Shown: positions 46,096 to 57,300 of the stretch, in pieces
Layout of the letters: the number at the start of each line of letters is the position of its first letter
Position numbering within the stretch: position 1 is the first letter of the stretch
Assembly: GCA_029948255.1 (NCBI GenBank)
Contig: JALIZF010001327.1
Location: 1-64,000 of the forward strand
Source: Telmatactis stephensoni
Lineage: Eukaryota > Cnidaria > Anthozoa > Actiniaria > Isophelliidae
Reading direction: 5' to 3'
Length of the DNA: 64,000 nt
The notes under the pieces: generated by a model
What the model saw: the letters and a program-made list of their open reading frames with translations, nothing else
The model's database searches: none
Told to the model about the DNA's origin: nothing
Position numbers and translations under genes: made by a program

Positions 46096-46614
46096 TTGCT
46101 AAAACGTTTTTTTTTTTTTTTCGATACGTTATTGAATTTACAAACGAAACACCTTAATTAAAGGGCGGATGAAGTTTTTTTTATTAACATTGAAATCCAA
46201 TATTGCAGATCCTATTCCAGGTCTTCAGTGCTATTACTAGGTTTTAATTTACTTAGGATGTCCTCAAGATAACCGGTATATTAGACGTCATAGCTATCGC
46301 TAGGCTTCAATTTACTTTACAATGTCCTTAAGATAACCGTTTTATATTAAACGTCCTCGATATCTGGGAGTTCTTTATATCTCGCTTATTGCGAGGCAGG
46401 AAGTAGATTCACAGGAAGTAGATTCTCGGATTGAGGAAGTAGATTCTAAAATACTGAGAGCAAAACGTGGGCAAACGTTTTTTAACCCGTCTATCGGAAG
46501 TTAATATTTTGTATCAGTTTAAATTTGTATAGAAATCCATTTTAGGCTCAAAGAACATAAAGACCACGAGGAATATTTCAAAATTGTTAAACATAATTTC
46601 TGGTGAGTGAATTC
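46096..46614. other. No gene recognised; local duplications
   Basis: A diverged near-duplicate pair lies at about 46210-46290 and 46298-46370, sharing an imperfect AGGTTTTAATTTACTT-like block, AATGTCCT-type sequence and AAGATAACCG. Confidence 0.4.
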
Positions 46615-47165
46615 ACTTTCGGACAAATTTTATTACGAGTGGTATTTATGCCAAATATCAGTACAATAATGTTAACTTTTCAGCCTTTTCACGAGTCGCT
46701 TATGTTTGTTCGTTTTTCTTCTTTTGCAAATAAAACTGACACAAAAACGACATTGTTTTAAAAAAGGTGTCACAAAAACTTTCTAAATAAGATAAAAATA
46801 ACAGCTGTGAATGCGTAAATGTGAAATAACTTTTTATTACCTTTCAATATTAACTTTAGTCAGCCATGTCAGTCCTTCAGGTGGAAGCTCATTTTGGCAA
46901 GCTTTCACGAGTCGCTTATGTTCGTTTGTTTTTCTTCTTTTGCAAATAAAACTGACTCAAAAACGATATTGTTTTAAAAAAGATGTGACAAAAACTTTCT
47001 AAATAAGATAAAAATAACAGCTGTGAATGCGTAAATGTGAAATAACTTTTTATTACCATTCAATATTAACTTTTCAGCCATGTCAATCCCTCAGGTGGAA
47101 GCTCATTTTGACAAGCTTTCACGAGTCGCTTATGTTCGTTCGTTTTTCTTCTTTTGCAAAAAAAT
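46615..47165 (+). repeat. 215-bp tandem repeat, about 2.4 copies
   Basis: CACGAGTCGCTTATGTT occurs at 46690, 46906 and 47120. The units share AAACTGACNCAAAAACGA, ATAACAGCTGTGAATGCG and AGTCCTTCAGGTGGAAGCTC. Confidence 0.9.
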
Positions 47166-48723
47166 AAATAAATAAAAACATAACAAGAAAAGAAAGGAAA
47201 TCTTCACAAACATAAAATAATCCGTACTTCTGTCATTTTTTAGCTTTTTGACTTGCATCTGTGATTAACTCACTTCTTAGTTTTACCGGTAGAAATCTTT
47301 CTAAGTCTGGCTGCTATTTTCTTTTAGCCTTTTGGCAAAGAAAGGAAACATTTGCCATGAAAATATAAACTGAAATAAACAAACTGATTAAGTTGAAATG
47401 ACTACTCTCAGCCAACGAAATTGTAGAAATGTTATTAGGTTATATTGATTGATAGATGATACAGATGCAGATCAGATGCATTGCAGAAAGACCTAGAAAA
47501 GAAAAACAAACCGAAATCCGCAATTTAAAAGATAAAGCTGTGTTGACTATACGTGGTATAGTCAATCTCAGGAAGGATAGCGGTTTTGAAGCTTACATTA
47601 ACATAATTCTATTGAAAAGTAATCGGAATCCCGCCTTGTCAATTTTCTCTTAAAACTATACCCTACTTCAGACCAAAATCACAGTATTCTCTTTAAAGTG
47701 TACCACCCCATTATAAACCAAAAGGGTCAAAATCGGCATCCTATTTCAGGTCCAAAGACTGAATATATAAACCCTTTGGGGCAGTACTTACCGGGAGGGG
47801 AGGGTACTCCTATAATTTTGCTAACTATATGGATGTGCGGAGCGTCAGGATCCGGTTTTTAAACTCGAAAAATTGGTAAACCGGTTTTGGAGTAAATTTA
47901 TGAATTTTCTGGTGGCAAGTAAACCAAAAAGCCTCCAAAATACACTTTCTTATAAATATCTGGGGTCGAATTTTGGGGTATTTCCAGTCTCCATTCTGAG
48001 ACACATACCAAGCCATTTTCTGAACAAGTTCCTCCCTAGGAAGCACATATACCTATATAGCTATATAGGTGAGTATCCCCTTGGATAAAAAGCATGAATA
48101 GCATATCTGGAGTTGAAGCAGAATAATTGGATTACCATTATTATTCGTTATTTCCCCAAATATTTTTTCTATATCATTCATCTAGAGTGAAAGGGGTACT
48201 TAGACGAAAATAAATTAAAATTGGAAATGAATTGAAACTTAGTAAAACCTATCTGTACGCCAAAAGCAACATTTTCTTTACATTCAAACGAGACGAACAG
48301 AAATTGTCAAGTATTTAGCATTTTTAAAGTTGTGAGTAAATGACGTCATTTTCTCAACTCTATTGTTCTTTTAGACTTTATATCAAAACTTCTCTTAGAT
48401 AATGAGCTTGAAATGCAGATTTTTGGGCAGAGGGTAGCTAGTTATTTACGTTCATTCATCTTCAGCTAGAAATAATCAGTTTCCCATTTTCATCGATTTT
48501 CATCCAAGTGGGCCTTAAAGCAGAATAATTGGCCATGGATTACCATTATTTGTTATTCCCCCAAATATTTTTTCTCGATAAATTATTATTCATTTCCAAT
48601 TATTCCTTAATCCATTTTCGTTATCCAATATCCTTTTTTACAATTTGCCATTATTCATTATTTCTTGGGTTTCCAATGCAATAATTCATTATTCCAAAGC
48701 ATTTTCAAACCATTGTTCATTTA
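47166..48723. repeat. Unique sequence with a duplicated 80-bp block
   Basis: GCAGAATAATTGG, GATTACCATTATT, GTTATT and CCCAAATATTTTTTCT occur in order at 48117-48172 and again at 48521-48575. Otherwise no gene is recognised in this stretch. Confidence 0.5.
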
Positions 48724-48927
48724 GGGACCAGTCATTATTTACAGGGAAGGGGGGGGGGGCTGGTGGAAATATGGGGGGGTCATCATTTTTCATGCACACA
48801 CTGCATTATTGTTATAAGAGAATGTATGTGGAAAGGGGGGTGGGGCCATCAAAAATTGTGCAGCACATTTCTCATTTCCACCAGCCCCCCCCCCCCCCCC
48901 CCCTCCCTGTAAATAATGACCGGTCCC
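48724..48927. mobile_element. Harbinger-type MITE, 204 bp, TTA target duplication
   Basis: TTA at 48721-48723 and 48928-48930. Inverted ends are GGGACCAGTCATTATTTACA and GGGACCGGTCATTATTTACA, extending through poly-G/poly-C to CTGGTGGAAAT. A 3-bp TTA duplication suits the PIF/Harbinger group. The end sequence differs from the autonomous Harbinger 11 bp to its right. Confidence 0.8.
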
Positions 48928-49107
48928 TTATATTCATTAGACTGATTTAGCATGAAGACGCGGCCTTAGCTTAGGACGTCGTGTTCGCGAAAAGAGACTG
49001 GTGCCGAATCAAATTCCCGCGTCCTGGAATTCTGGCGTCGCGTTGTGGACGTGGAATCTATTCGTTTGACGTCTTGTTGAGAACGTGGAAGAAAATAACC
49101 AAATACG

Positions 49108-49968
49108 ATGGCAAAACCCCCCAAAAAGTTAGTATTTTCGTTAATATTGTGTTTAGAAAAGACTTTTGATATCTTTAAGGTATTGTATTTTTACTTTATT
49201 ATCAGAATTGTTAACAGTTGGACTGAAGAAAAAGACACACTGATGATGAGAGAAATGGCCGCCCAAGGCATATTTCAATTTAAAGCTGGAAGCAGAGAAA
49301 GAGGAAAAGTTTGGGAAGCTATTGCAAAAAACCTTAACAAAAACCGTGATCTTTTTAAAGCTGCCACCGCTAGGGGTGTAAGAGATAGATTCACACTAAT
49401 CTTACGAAGGCATAAAGCCAAAAATGCAGACGAACTGAGGGCTACAGGTGCTGGAAGCGACGACGAGCAAGGAGAATATGATCAACTATTAGAAGAACTG
49501 GGTCTTCTCTATGATGAGTCTGACAAAAAAGCAGAAGAAGCAGCCCAGACAGCCAAAGAGAAAGTAAACGAAGAAAAAGAAGTGGCCATGGATATAAGAA
49601 AAAGAGCGATGGAAACGATGGGGCAGACATCAAAGAGAAAAACCTCTGATGACCTTGAAGATGATGAGATTGAAATAAAGGGGAAAAAGAAACGGAGAAG
49701 TGGAAGTGACACTCTTTCATGGCTTGAGAAAAAAGCTGAGCGAGACTCGGAGTTTAGAGAGCTACAGCTCGAAGAGCAGAGGAAAGAAAGAGAGTCCCAG
49801 CAAAAGGAAAGGAGAGAACAACTAGAGCTGATGCAGAAGCAGCTACAAATGCAGTCTGAAAGCCAGCAGCAGCAACAACAACAACAGATGATGCTCATAC
49901 AACAAGTGATGGGAATTATGCAGCAACAGCAGCAACAGCTACAGGTTTTAGCTTCCAAAAAGGACTAA
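49108..49968 (+). CDS. Harbinger Myb/SANT-like DNA-binding protein
   Basis: The frame is open for 286 codons. A small intron is likely at 49128-49217: the donor AAAAA|GTTAGT and acceptor TTAACAG|TTGG join MAKPPK to NWTEEKDTLMMREM, giving 256 residues and the usual start of this family. The intron is 90 nt with no stop, so an unspliced form would also be open. A trihelix Myb/SANT-like fold occupies the first 75 or so residues (WTEEKD, KVWEAIAKNLN, RGVRDRFTLILRRH). Next come an acidic linker, a basic segment (KGKKKRRSG) that may be a nuclear signal, and a Glu/Gln coiled coil ending in poly-Gln. In PIF/Harbinger elements this protein binds the transposase, brings it to the nucleus and helps it bind the ends. 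Confidence 0.85.
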   Translation: MAKPPKKLVFSLILCLEKTFDIFKVLYFYFIIRIVNSWTEEKDTLMMREMAAQGIFQFKAGSRERGKVWEAIAKNLNKNRDLFKAATARGVRDRFTLILRRHKAKNADELRATGAGSDDEQGEYDQLLEELGLLYDESDKKAEEAAQTAKEKVNEEKEVAMDIRKRAMETMGQTSKRKTSDDLEDDEIEIKGKKKRRSGSDTLSWLEKKAERDSEFRELQLEEQRKERESQQKERREQLELMQKQLQMQSESQQQQQQQQMMLIQQVMGIMQQQQQQLQVLASKKD

Positions 49969-50027
49969 GAGTAAAGTGCATTTTTCTTGTGTTTATTCAT
50001 GGATTGTAATCATTTTATGTAATCAAA

Positions 50028-50183
50028 TGAAGGGTTCCCTATGAAAACAGCCTAAGTGACTTTTTGATGATATTTTTTCAATGGTATAAAATGGTATAAT
50101 TAACTTTTCTATGCTGGAAAAAAATAATTTCAGGACATCCAACAAAAAGTCACTTTGGTCATTTTGACAGGGAACCCTTCAAA
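50028..50183. mobile_element. MITE family F4, copy 2, inside the Harbinger element
   Basis: Inverted ends of the TGAAGGGTTCCCT type with subterminal AAGTGACTTTTTG, as in the 30.7-kb copy. It lies in the spacer just after the Myb-like gene and disrupts neither gene. Confidence 0.8.
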
Positions 50184-50811
50184 TGTTCCGGTTGCTATGA
50201 ACTATTGCAGAGTTATTGAGGAAAAGTTAAAGTTTTATGGTTATATTGAAGAAAAACATATTTTTTGCAGTATGTAGATCCTAGTTTTGATACATATTGC
50301 AAACTATTATGCAAAACCTTAGTCAAAACATCATTCAACTAGCAAAATAATCTCTTTATGGTTAACGCTATAAAAAGTTTGGATGTGTAGATTGTGCATT
50401 TGTTATTAGATAAGACCCTTTACTCAAACTTGAGTTTTCAAGTCTTGAATAAAATCTTTTGTCTAAACACCAGTAGTCCATTCCCTACTTCTTTGACTGT
50501 TAGGGTTTTTGGAAGAAATGAGAAAATTCATTTTTTGCTTTTTTTGCCCATTTATCCTAAATTTTCTAGAATCAAATTCTGAGAACCTGGTAGAGCAAAG
50601 ACCTCTGATGACCCTAGCTATGAAACCTCAATTAAAGTAAGGTAACATTAAGAAAAGTAAAGAGCTTTTGCCAAATTCTCATGGAAGTTGGGCCTCTCTA
50701 CAGGCCTACTTGAATGCTATGTTGCACGGATAATATATTTTTCATTATGAAAAACCTGATTCTTTGATTGTTAATTAGGGAGTATCTTGGCTATGTGTTT
50801 CAATATAGATA

Positions 50812-50858
50812 ATAATAATAATAATAATTATTATTATTATTATTATTATTATTATTTT
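50812..50858. repeat. AAT/ATT microsatellite
   Basis: An AAT run turns into an ATT run, giving a palindromic microsatellite. Confidence 0.95.
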
Positions 50859-51106
50859 AATATATGGTAATTGACTGGGTGCAAAGTTGATGTGTTCACT
50901 AACTTAATACATGTGTATCCAACAAAATTAAGTACAATGTAAAATATATAATTTTGCAGAATTCTTTCAGTTCATTTGTTCATTTGTTTACTTATTCTTA
51001 ACTTTTGCTTCATTTTTATTGTCACTGAGTTTCTGTTTGTTGCTCTGTTGACAACTCAACAATGGTAAGAGCATTGTCCATGCTGGATACAATTCTTGTC
51101 CATATC

Positions 51107-52189
51107 TTACCAGAAATAGTCTTGAAGATTTGGGGAGCCAATATCAAAGTAATCTGAAACAATGTTCCCATATAGGCACGTATGGGCATTTTGAAGAATA
51201 CCACAAACTAGGTATATTTTTCCAACAGGGCTAAGGCCAATTTTCAGCTGGTTTTTGAACTCAACAAACTTGAAGTAATTTGAAATGCAGCCAAACATCC
51301 ACTCTACAGCCACTCTGACTTCACTCATATGCTCATTAAATCTTGCCATGTCTGGAGTGATATTAACATTTCTAAATGGAGCTTGCAGATGAATGCCAAG
51401 AGGGTAAGCTGGGTCCCCATAAAGGCATAAAGGTCTCCCATCTCTTGCATAGGCAACTGCTTGTAGGTCCCTTAGTAAGCCTGATTCATAGAGCATTGTA
51501 GCATCATGCCTTCGCCCCTCGTAGGGCCCGTTTAGGTTGGCTATGAGCCCATTTGGAAGGACAACACTCTGGAACTTTAAGGAATGTACACGTTTGTGCC
51601 CATTGTACACTTCGCGTTGATTATTTTTTGGTCGAGATATCTTGCACAAGGTCCCATCCACGAATCCAAAACAGGTTTGTAGAGGAGCCCCACGGGCATG
51701 GATACTTTGTGCATAATGCTCTAATGCTTGAGAAGTAAGAAAGGGCTGGTTCCAAGAGTTCAAACGGTGTTGAATTGTCTGGTAAACATAGTCAAGAACA
51801 TGATTAAATATCAAACATAGTTCCGTGGGATTTCTTCCAAAACGTAGTACCATATCGGTATATCTACAAGGAAAAGCAAGTCTCTTTAACAAGATACAAA
51901 GACCTTCCATTCCAGAACAGACGGTTCTCTGAGCACAAACAAATTTATCTGGAAATCTCAGTGCATTGAGCAGCTCTACAAGGTCAGTTTTGTTGAATCT
52001 CAACTCGACTTTACATTCAGCTTCATCCCACTTATCCAAGTCAAATTTGTCATACTTCCAATACGGAAATATTTCTTTTGAATAGTTTTCTTCATAAAGA
52101 ACTGCAAATTCTACATCATCAATAATATCGTCGAAATAGGAAGCCAACAAAACTTCTCGAACAGTTTGAAGACCAGAGGCGGCTGCCAT
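51107..52189 (-). CDS. Harbinger DDE transposase
   Basis: A single open frame of 360 residues with a natural ATG at 52189. The N-terminal part holds a helix-turn-helix-like region (about 60-125; FNKTDLVELLNALRFP, EGLCILLKRLAFPCRY). The catalytic DDE residues are visible as D178 (GFVDGT), D259 (YGDPAYPL) and E296 (VRVAVEWMFG), with D-to-E spacing near 36, as in DDE_4-type PIF/Harbinger nucleases. A conserved RRHDA also lies at 226-230. It would cut at the element ends and insert at a 3-bp target. All three catalytic residues are present and no stop or frameshift was seen, so it could be active. It belongs to the same family as the host-domesticated gene HARBI1. Confidence 0.92.
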   Translation of the reverse strand: MAAASGLQTVREVLLASYFDDIIDDVEFAVLYEENYSKEIFPYWKYDKFDLDKWDEAECKVELRFNKTDLVELLNALRFPDKFVCAQRTVCSGMEGLCILLKRLAFPCRYTDMVLRFGRNPTELCLIFNHVLDYVYQTIQHRLNSWNQPFLTSQALEHYAQSIHARGAPLQTCFGFVDGTLCKISRPKNNQREVYNGHKRVHSLKFQSVVLPNGLIANLNGPYEGRRHDATMLYESGLLRDLQAVAYARDGRPLCLYGDPAYPLGIHLQAPFRNVNITPDMARFNEHMSEVRVAVEWMFGCISNYFKFVEFKNQLKIGLSPVGKIYLVCGILQNAHTCLYGNIVSDYFDIGSPNLQDYFW

Positions 52190-52342
52190 GCTGTGTTTTA
52201 GAAAAGCGCGTCCGCGTCTTGTTTGTGTTTGGCGCGCTAAATGCAGCCAATGACGTTACGTCGACCCCAGTACTCCCATCCGCAAACACGGTGAGCTTGC
52301 CGCGTCGTCGTGTCGTACGTCGTCATGCTAAATCAACCTATT

Positions 52343-53271
52343 ATTCTGCTTCAACCCACCGTATAGCAGGAGATTAAAGGAGTGCGAATAGCCTCTGCTC
52401 ATTCTCACAATCGCTTATCACACATCCACAGATAAAAGGAAGCATTAAAAGCGGCATTTCCAGACATCCAGACATATTCCTTTTTTATGAAGGAAATAGT
52501 ACCTGTTAATTTTTTTGTTTATGCACTTATTGTTATTCTCAAGACCATGCCTTGAGGCATATTGTTTAAATTTTTGTTTGACATTATTATTATTTTTCAT
52601 TTGGTTGCGTCTGTGTTCAGTAACATTTCGTTCCAGAAGGCTTTACAAACAATCCCGCATCACATACAAACCAGATGTTTTTATTTTAAGGGTAGTTTTA
52701 TGTCTAAGTTCAGACCCTTTAGTTATTGTAGTATGTATATAAGGCTTCAGATCATTATCATTGCCATCAAATATTATAAGACAGGTTTGACTTTTGGTGT
52801 GTGTGGTTGTTTTTTTTTTTTTTGTTGTTGTTGTTGTTGTTTTTTGTCTGTCGGTGTGCAGTTTCTCATTAATAGTTATCTGTCGGCTTAAGAAAAGTGG
52901 TAATTTAATTAGAAAGTCTTCAAATTTCTCTTTGGTAAGCTTAATATTAAATGTATGGTCAATGAAACCAGATGAAAATATGGTCAGTTAGCGGAGAAGT
53001 CCAGTTAGTAAAAAGAATCTAGAAGGAAAGAAGGAAGGAAGGAAGGAAGGAAGGAAGAAAGAAAGAAAACTGTAATATACTGAATAAATATAATAACTTT
53101 CTTTCTAAATATTCTTAAATATTCGTTTTTATATTTTTGTGTTTTGCTTCAAAAGTACCGCTTGATTTTTAGTAACATTATTTCAAGGAAATTTCGGCTT
53201 GTTCTTTAATCACGTGATAGTTCATCTAGCATCAGATCAAGAGTCACCAAGCATGACAACGAGTTATAATA
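52343..53271. other. No gene recognised; GGAA run and T/TTG tract
   Basis: A T-run followed by TTG units lies near 52809-52845 and a GGAA run at 53025-53053. Open frames here are low complexity. Confidence 0.5.
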
Positions 53272-53825
53272 AGCTCTTATTATATGATTGAGTCTGTTTT
53301 CTTTGTTATTCATAGGACTTTATATCACTAAATTCACGATGATTATATATTCAAGGGTTTTATATAGAGCTTCTCCGGGATGTATCTGTATAAATCACTT
53401 GAATTTATAATTCCCGGGATTTATCTAGATACATCACTTGAATTTATAATTTCGTTCCATACTTCCTTAGATGATTTATGTGTGGACATCAAGACTTAGA
53501 AATTTTCTTAGAAATATACTAAGTAGCGATTTTTGGTGGAAAAAAAGTCTTTGATAAATGACAGAGATTCGAACCCGAGACTTTCCGCACTCCTATACCC
53601 GCTTTTAACCACTATACTACTGAGCTAACTGATGTAATCTTCTCAACAAAAAAATATTTTGTGTGTTATCATGAAGTTCGTTAGTGTTTCTCTGAATAGA
53701 ATTGAAAAACAATTGTTTAAGGTTTCCTTCTGGGAATTCGGTGACAATGATCTAATTAGTGATTGTCTTTTTGAATCGCTTTTGTGTGAAAACCTCCTCA
53801 ATCATATAATAAGGCAGATAAATAC
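53272..53825. mobile_element. TIR element with TTATTATATGATTGAG ends
   Basis: CTTATTATATGATTGAG (about 53276) is inverted at 53806-53823 (CTCAATCATATAATAAG). The ends match the right-hand TIR of family F3 in their TTATTATATG core. A tRNA-like segment lies inside. The 89-codon open frame across the right end has no domain. Confidence 0.7.
53565..53640 (-). repeat. tRNA-like sequence, minus strand
   Basis: On the minus strand it reads AGTTAGCTCAGTAGTATAGT (A box region), then GGTTAAAAGCGGGTATAGG and a B box CTCGGGTTCGAATCTCTG. The extended A-arm and missing clean acceptor stem point to a SINE head or pseudo-tRNA. Confidence 0.6.
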
Positions 53826-53925
53826 CTCGAAGCTCGGCTTTTATCCATATACATCCCTCGGGCCTACGGCCCTCGGGATGTATATGGCTAAAAGCCTCGC
53901 TTCTCGGTATTTATCCCTTCCATAT
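53826..53925. repeat. Hairpin next to the preceding element
   Basis: AAATACC, TCG(A)AGC, GGCTTTTA, CCATATACATCCC and TCGGGCC fold onto GGCCCTCGGGATGTATATGG and the following inverse. It is followed by TTATTATTGCTCATAATAAG. Confidence 0.8.
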
Positions 53926-54112
53926 TGAGCTTATTATTGCTCATAATAAGCTCATATTGATTCCAAAATAGCATCAATAATAGTGCTCTCTAGTGATGGG
54001 GTACGTGGAATAATCATTCTCTAAACGAAAACTTCTTTTCACAGGAAATTTGTTTTAGATTGGTTTTTCGTATGACTTCAAAGCACGTAATGAAGTTTCA
54101 TGCATGATCTTT

Positions 54113-54378
54113 ACCTACAATGCATAGAATTGTGGTGTGGGTTCTTTAACGTCTCTCCAGTGCAAGTTGTGAAGCTCGGAGAGACGGTTTAACGTCCTTA
54201 TCCGAGACTGACGTGAAGGTCTAACCATTTGCAGTTGTAATTACAAAGGCAGCACCATCGTATCCCCTCGATTATTTAAAGACCCTGAGTGTTGGTTCGG
54301 CTGGGGAATCAAACCCCGACCTTCCACAGTGAAGACCGGTGCTCACTGATCCAACTGAGTCAACCGGGCGACGATAGC
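54113..54378 (-). repeat. tRNA-derived SINE family S3, minus strand
   Basis: On the minus strand it begins CGCCCGGTTGACTCAGTTGG, then CACTGTGGAAGGTCGGGG and a B box GTTTGATTCCCC. The body contains GATAAGGACGTTAAACC and GACGTTAAAGAACCC, a core form found in conserved animal SINEs. Family name not assigned. Confidence 0.7.
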
Positions 54379-57300
54379 AAAAGTTCGAAAAATGCGCCAT
54401 TTTTTTCCGTTTTCTCATTCGAGAGGAAGGCTATTTTCAATGTAATTTTGGAAACACTTGATATAGGTTTCTTCACTTTTTCTCGGCAATGAGAAATTCT
54501 GTTGAAATCGTTTTCTTGGGTTGCACTGACGTCATCATAAATTTTTTCGGGCTTAATATTGAATATTTTTAAATAAAATGTCTTGTTTGTATCTATACGA
54601 AATGTTTAGTCATAAGAATATTTTGATAACGAGATACGAGCGATCAAATATCTTCATTGTTTGATGTGAAATGTATGGTCCGCCATCTTGGTGCACAAGA
54701 AACCTTTGTACACCAACATGGCGGACAGTAACACGAAGGACCAAAATCACGTTAATATCGCTATAATTGGTGTTTTCTGTGCAAATATTCACCAAAACAA
54801 ACTTACTTATCACTTACAAAGTTAAAGTCGTACGATTTGAATCACATTTGCCTATGATTTCTGCGTCTTTACGATATACGTGGCAGTGTTGCATGACAGA
54901 AATTGACTCGCAATAAATTAAATCGATAACCTACATCGAAAGAACTCATTTTTGAGTGTGAGCACTTTTTAATGGTATTGATAAAACATCTAGGAAGCAG
55001 TTTCGTGTGATGAATAGTTTAGATTTTAGCTTTTTGATGACATCACATGCAAACCAAGAATAGAGGAAACGAGAACGTACAGGAACATCGTTATCCACAA
55101 AAAAAGGTTTGGAACTTAGACTTCCTGTGAGAACTGCTACTTATTTTTTTAATTATTACCTTCAGTCAAATCTTTTAGTGTAAACTATGAAATCGACAAA
55201 GTATTTGCCATTTACCCATATACTATGACATATAAACGCCCACCTCTATAGGGCTTCATGTCTCTCAGGACTATAATCATTTGAATTTCCAAGTTCATAA
55301 GTGATTAAAATCTGTCCAATGAACTATATACCATAATTGAGGAATATATTTCGAAACTGACATGGCCTAAAAGCCTTTTTATAAAGACCTCAACATTGCT
55401 AGTAAAGTTGTCACTGTTAGATCATTATCTGACTTCAACCACTGTCACTGCAATTCCCTGTGAGCAGAGTTCTGACATAAAAATAGGCAATTTCAGACAT
55501 GCAAATAGGTATTCGTTGCAGAAATTACCTACAAGAGACTCTGTTCGCAGGGAATTTCACATATATTTGAGTTGATAGCTGGACGTTCTGAAAATGATAG
55601 CGGCTAATATTAACTAATTTTTCTCTTATCAGAAAAGCTTCTTTTGTGAACACAACTCAGACAAACAGTCAGGGAGTATGTTTTGCCAAATTAATTGAAG
55701 TTTTTTTTTCATTTTGGTTAGAATTTCTTGAACGTGTTAAAATGAGGTAACAATGAGAAAAAATCGAGAATTTTTCTCAATGGCAGTAGAGACTTTCTCT
55801 TTCTTTCTTTTTCTTTTTCCTTTTCTGACTTTCTTTTTCCTTTCTTTCTTTCTTTTTTCATTCGAGTTCAGAATATATTTTTTCCTTCAAATTTGGAATG
55901 AAAACTGTATTTTGAAGCTATGAAGCAGTTTAGCAAGACATATCATGAGTAAAATCTATTTCTATCCCGCAAAAAAATTGCGGCCATCATTACAGAAGCC
56001 TGACAAATATTGTGACAAAAATACTTTTTTATAATTGAAGATCAGTGGGTCAAGCATGTTAAAAATCTTGGTTTATGTAACAAGCGGAGCAAATTTTCGT
56101 GGTAAATAATAACCCAGTTTTCAATTAAATAGGCTTCATATTCTTTTCGTAAAAAAAATGAATAAAAATGAAGAATTGAAATAGATTCATTACGAGCCAG
56201 CAGCGTGCCAGAAGGCTAAACGCCAAACATCTGTCAATTATAAGGCGGCAGGCACTATGGAAATTATTTTTGTTTATGGTCAAAATTCTAGGGGAGTCAT
56301 CTTAAACAAATAATGCCTCTTATTATTATCACAATTTGATCGTCTGATTACGAAGATAATCCCCTCCGCAAGTTTTTTACCAATGTTAAAGCAAACAGTA
56401 ACGATGACACCTGCTGAGAAGAGGAAGTTGACGTTTTTGAATACGTCTCAATATATATAGGACTTTAGCTGTATTAGATATGGTTTAGCGAGCTCATCTT
56501 CGATGGAAGAAATTGTAAAACCTTTGCTGTGTATAAAGTAAGCCATGAGTAGTATACGGATAATAATAACAATACTAATTCATTGATAGCTGTCCTAAAC
56601 TGTAAGATCACTGTGTTTTGGAAAGTTGTTACCATTCCCATTTAGGTCAAGTTACAAATGCGACGTTAAGGCGCGAAAATGTCTTGTGATGTCTCTGGCC
56701 GGCCCTGTCTTATTTCAGTCATTCTGGTCCCGTCTTATTTATTATTCTTTTCCTCATCGGATCATCATGCCATTTCAGTCATTGTTTGCTTGGTCCTGTC
56801 TTATTCATCATCAGTTGTTTGCCTCATCAAATCATCAAAATTCGTACATTCACCTCAGGGAAGGCAGCCATTTTGGGGTTTGAAATTTTCGAAATCTGAC
56901 ATTTTTTAGGGTGTAATTTTTGGGGAGAACGCAAATTTCACCAAGATCTCTTTAGGGGTAGTTGTCTTGCTGTCAGTATTGATAATCTTATTATCTTCAT
57001 TACGAGGAAAACTACGAGGATCGATTTTTGGAGGTACGTTGTTTTATGGGAAGAGACGGGCTGTTTTGGGGTTGATCTTAGCAACATTGACCTTTTTGGG
57101 GTGCATCATTTTTCAAATTTGCGCAAAGTGTTTTCAAAGAATTTTCAAAAACAGCATGAAAATTAAAATATTCTCTTTTCTTCTGTTGATCGCACTACCA
57201 GCCATCAAAACTCTACATATATTGGTCACAAAAGAACGAGTGTGATCGAAAAAAAATTTAGAAAAAATGGATGATTTGTTGTTTATGAATGAAATTTCAG

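Larger units (their letters stand above)
48939..52339. mobile_element. Autonomous PIF/Harbinger DNA transposon, apparently complete
   Basis: Inverted ends read AGACTGATTTAGCATGA on the left and AGGTTGATTTAGCATGA on the right. ATT flanks both sides (48936-48938 and 52340-52342), a fitting 3-bp target duplication. Between them lie the two expected genes: a Myb/SANT-like protein on + and a DDE transposase on -, converging. The centre holds a MITE (50028-50183) and an AAT/ATT microsatellite (50812-50858). Both genes appear open, so the copy may be functional or recently active. Confidence 0.85.

Noticed and set aside
49509..49958. Cys/Ser-rich open frame opposite the Myb-like gene
   Set aside because: The cysteine runs are the reverse reading of the CAG/CAA poly-Gln region.
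48112..52354. TTGAAGCAGAATAAT at 48112 and its inverse at 52340, considered as the ends of a larger element around the Harbinger
   Set aside because: The match is only about 16 bp, a second direct copy lies at 48517, and the flanks do not align beyond it.
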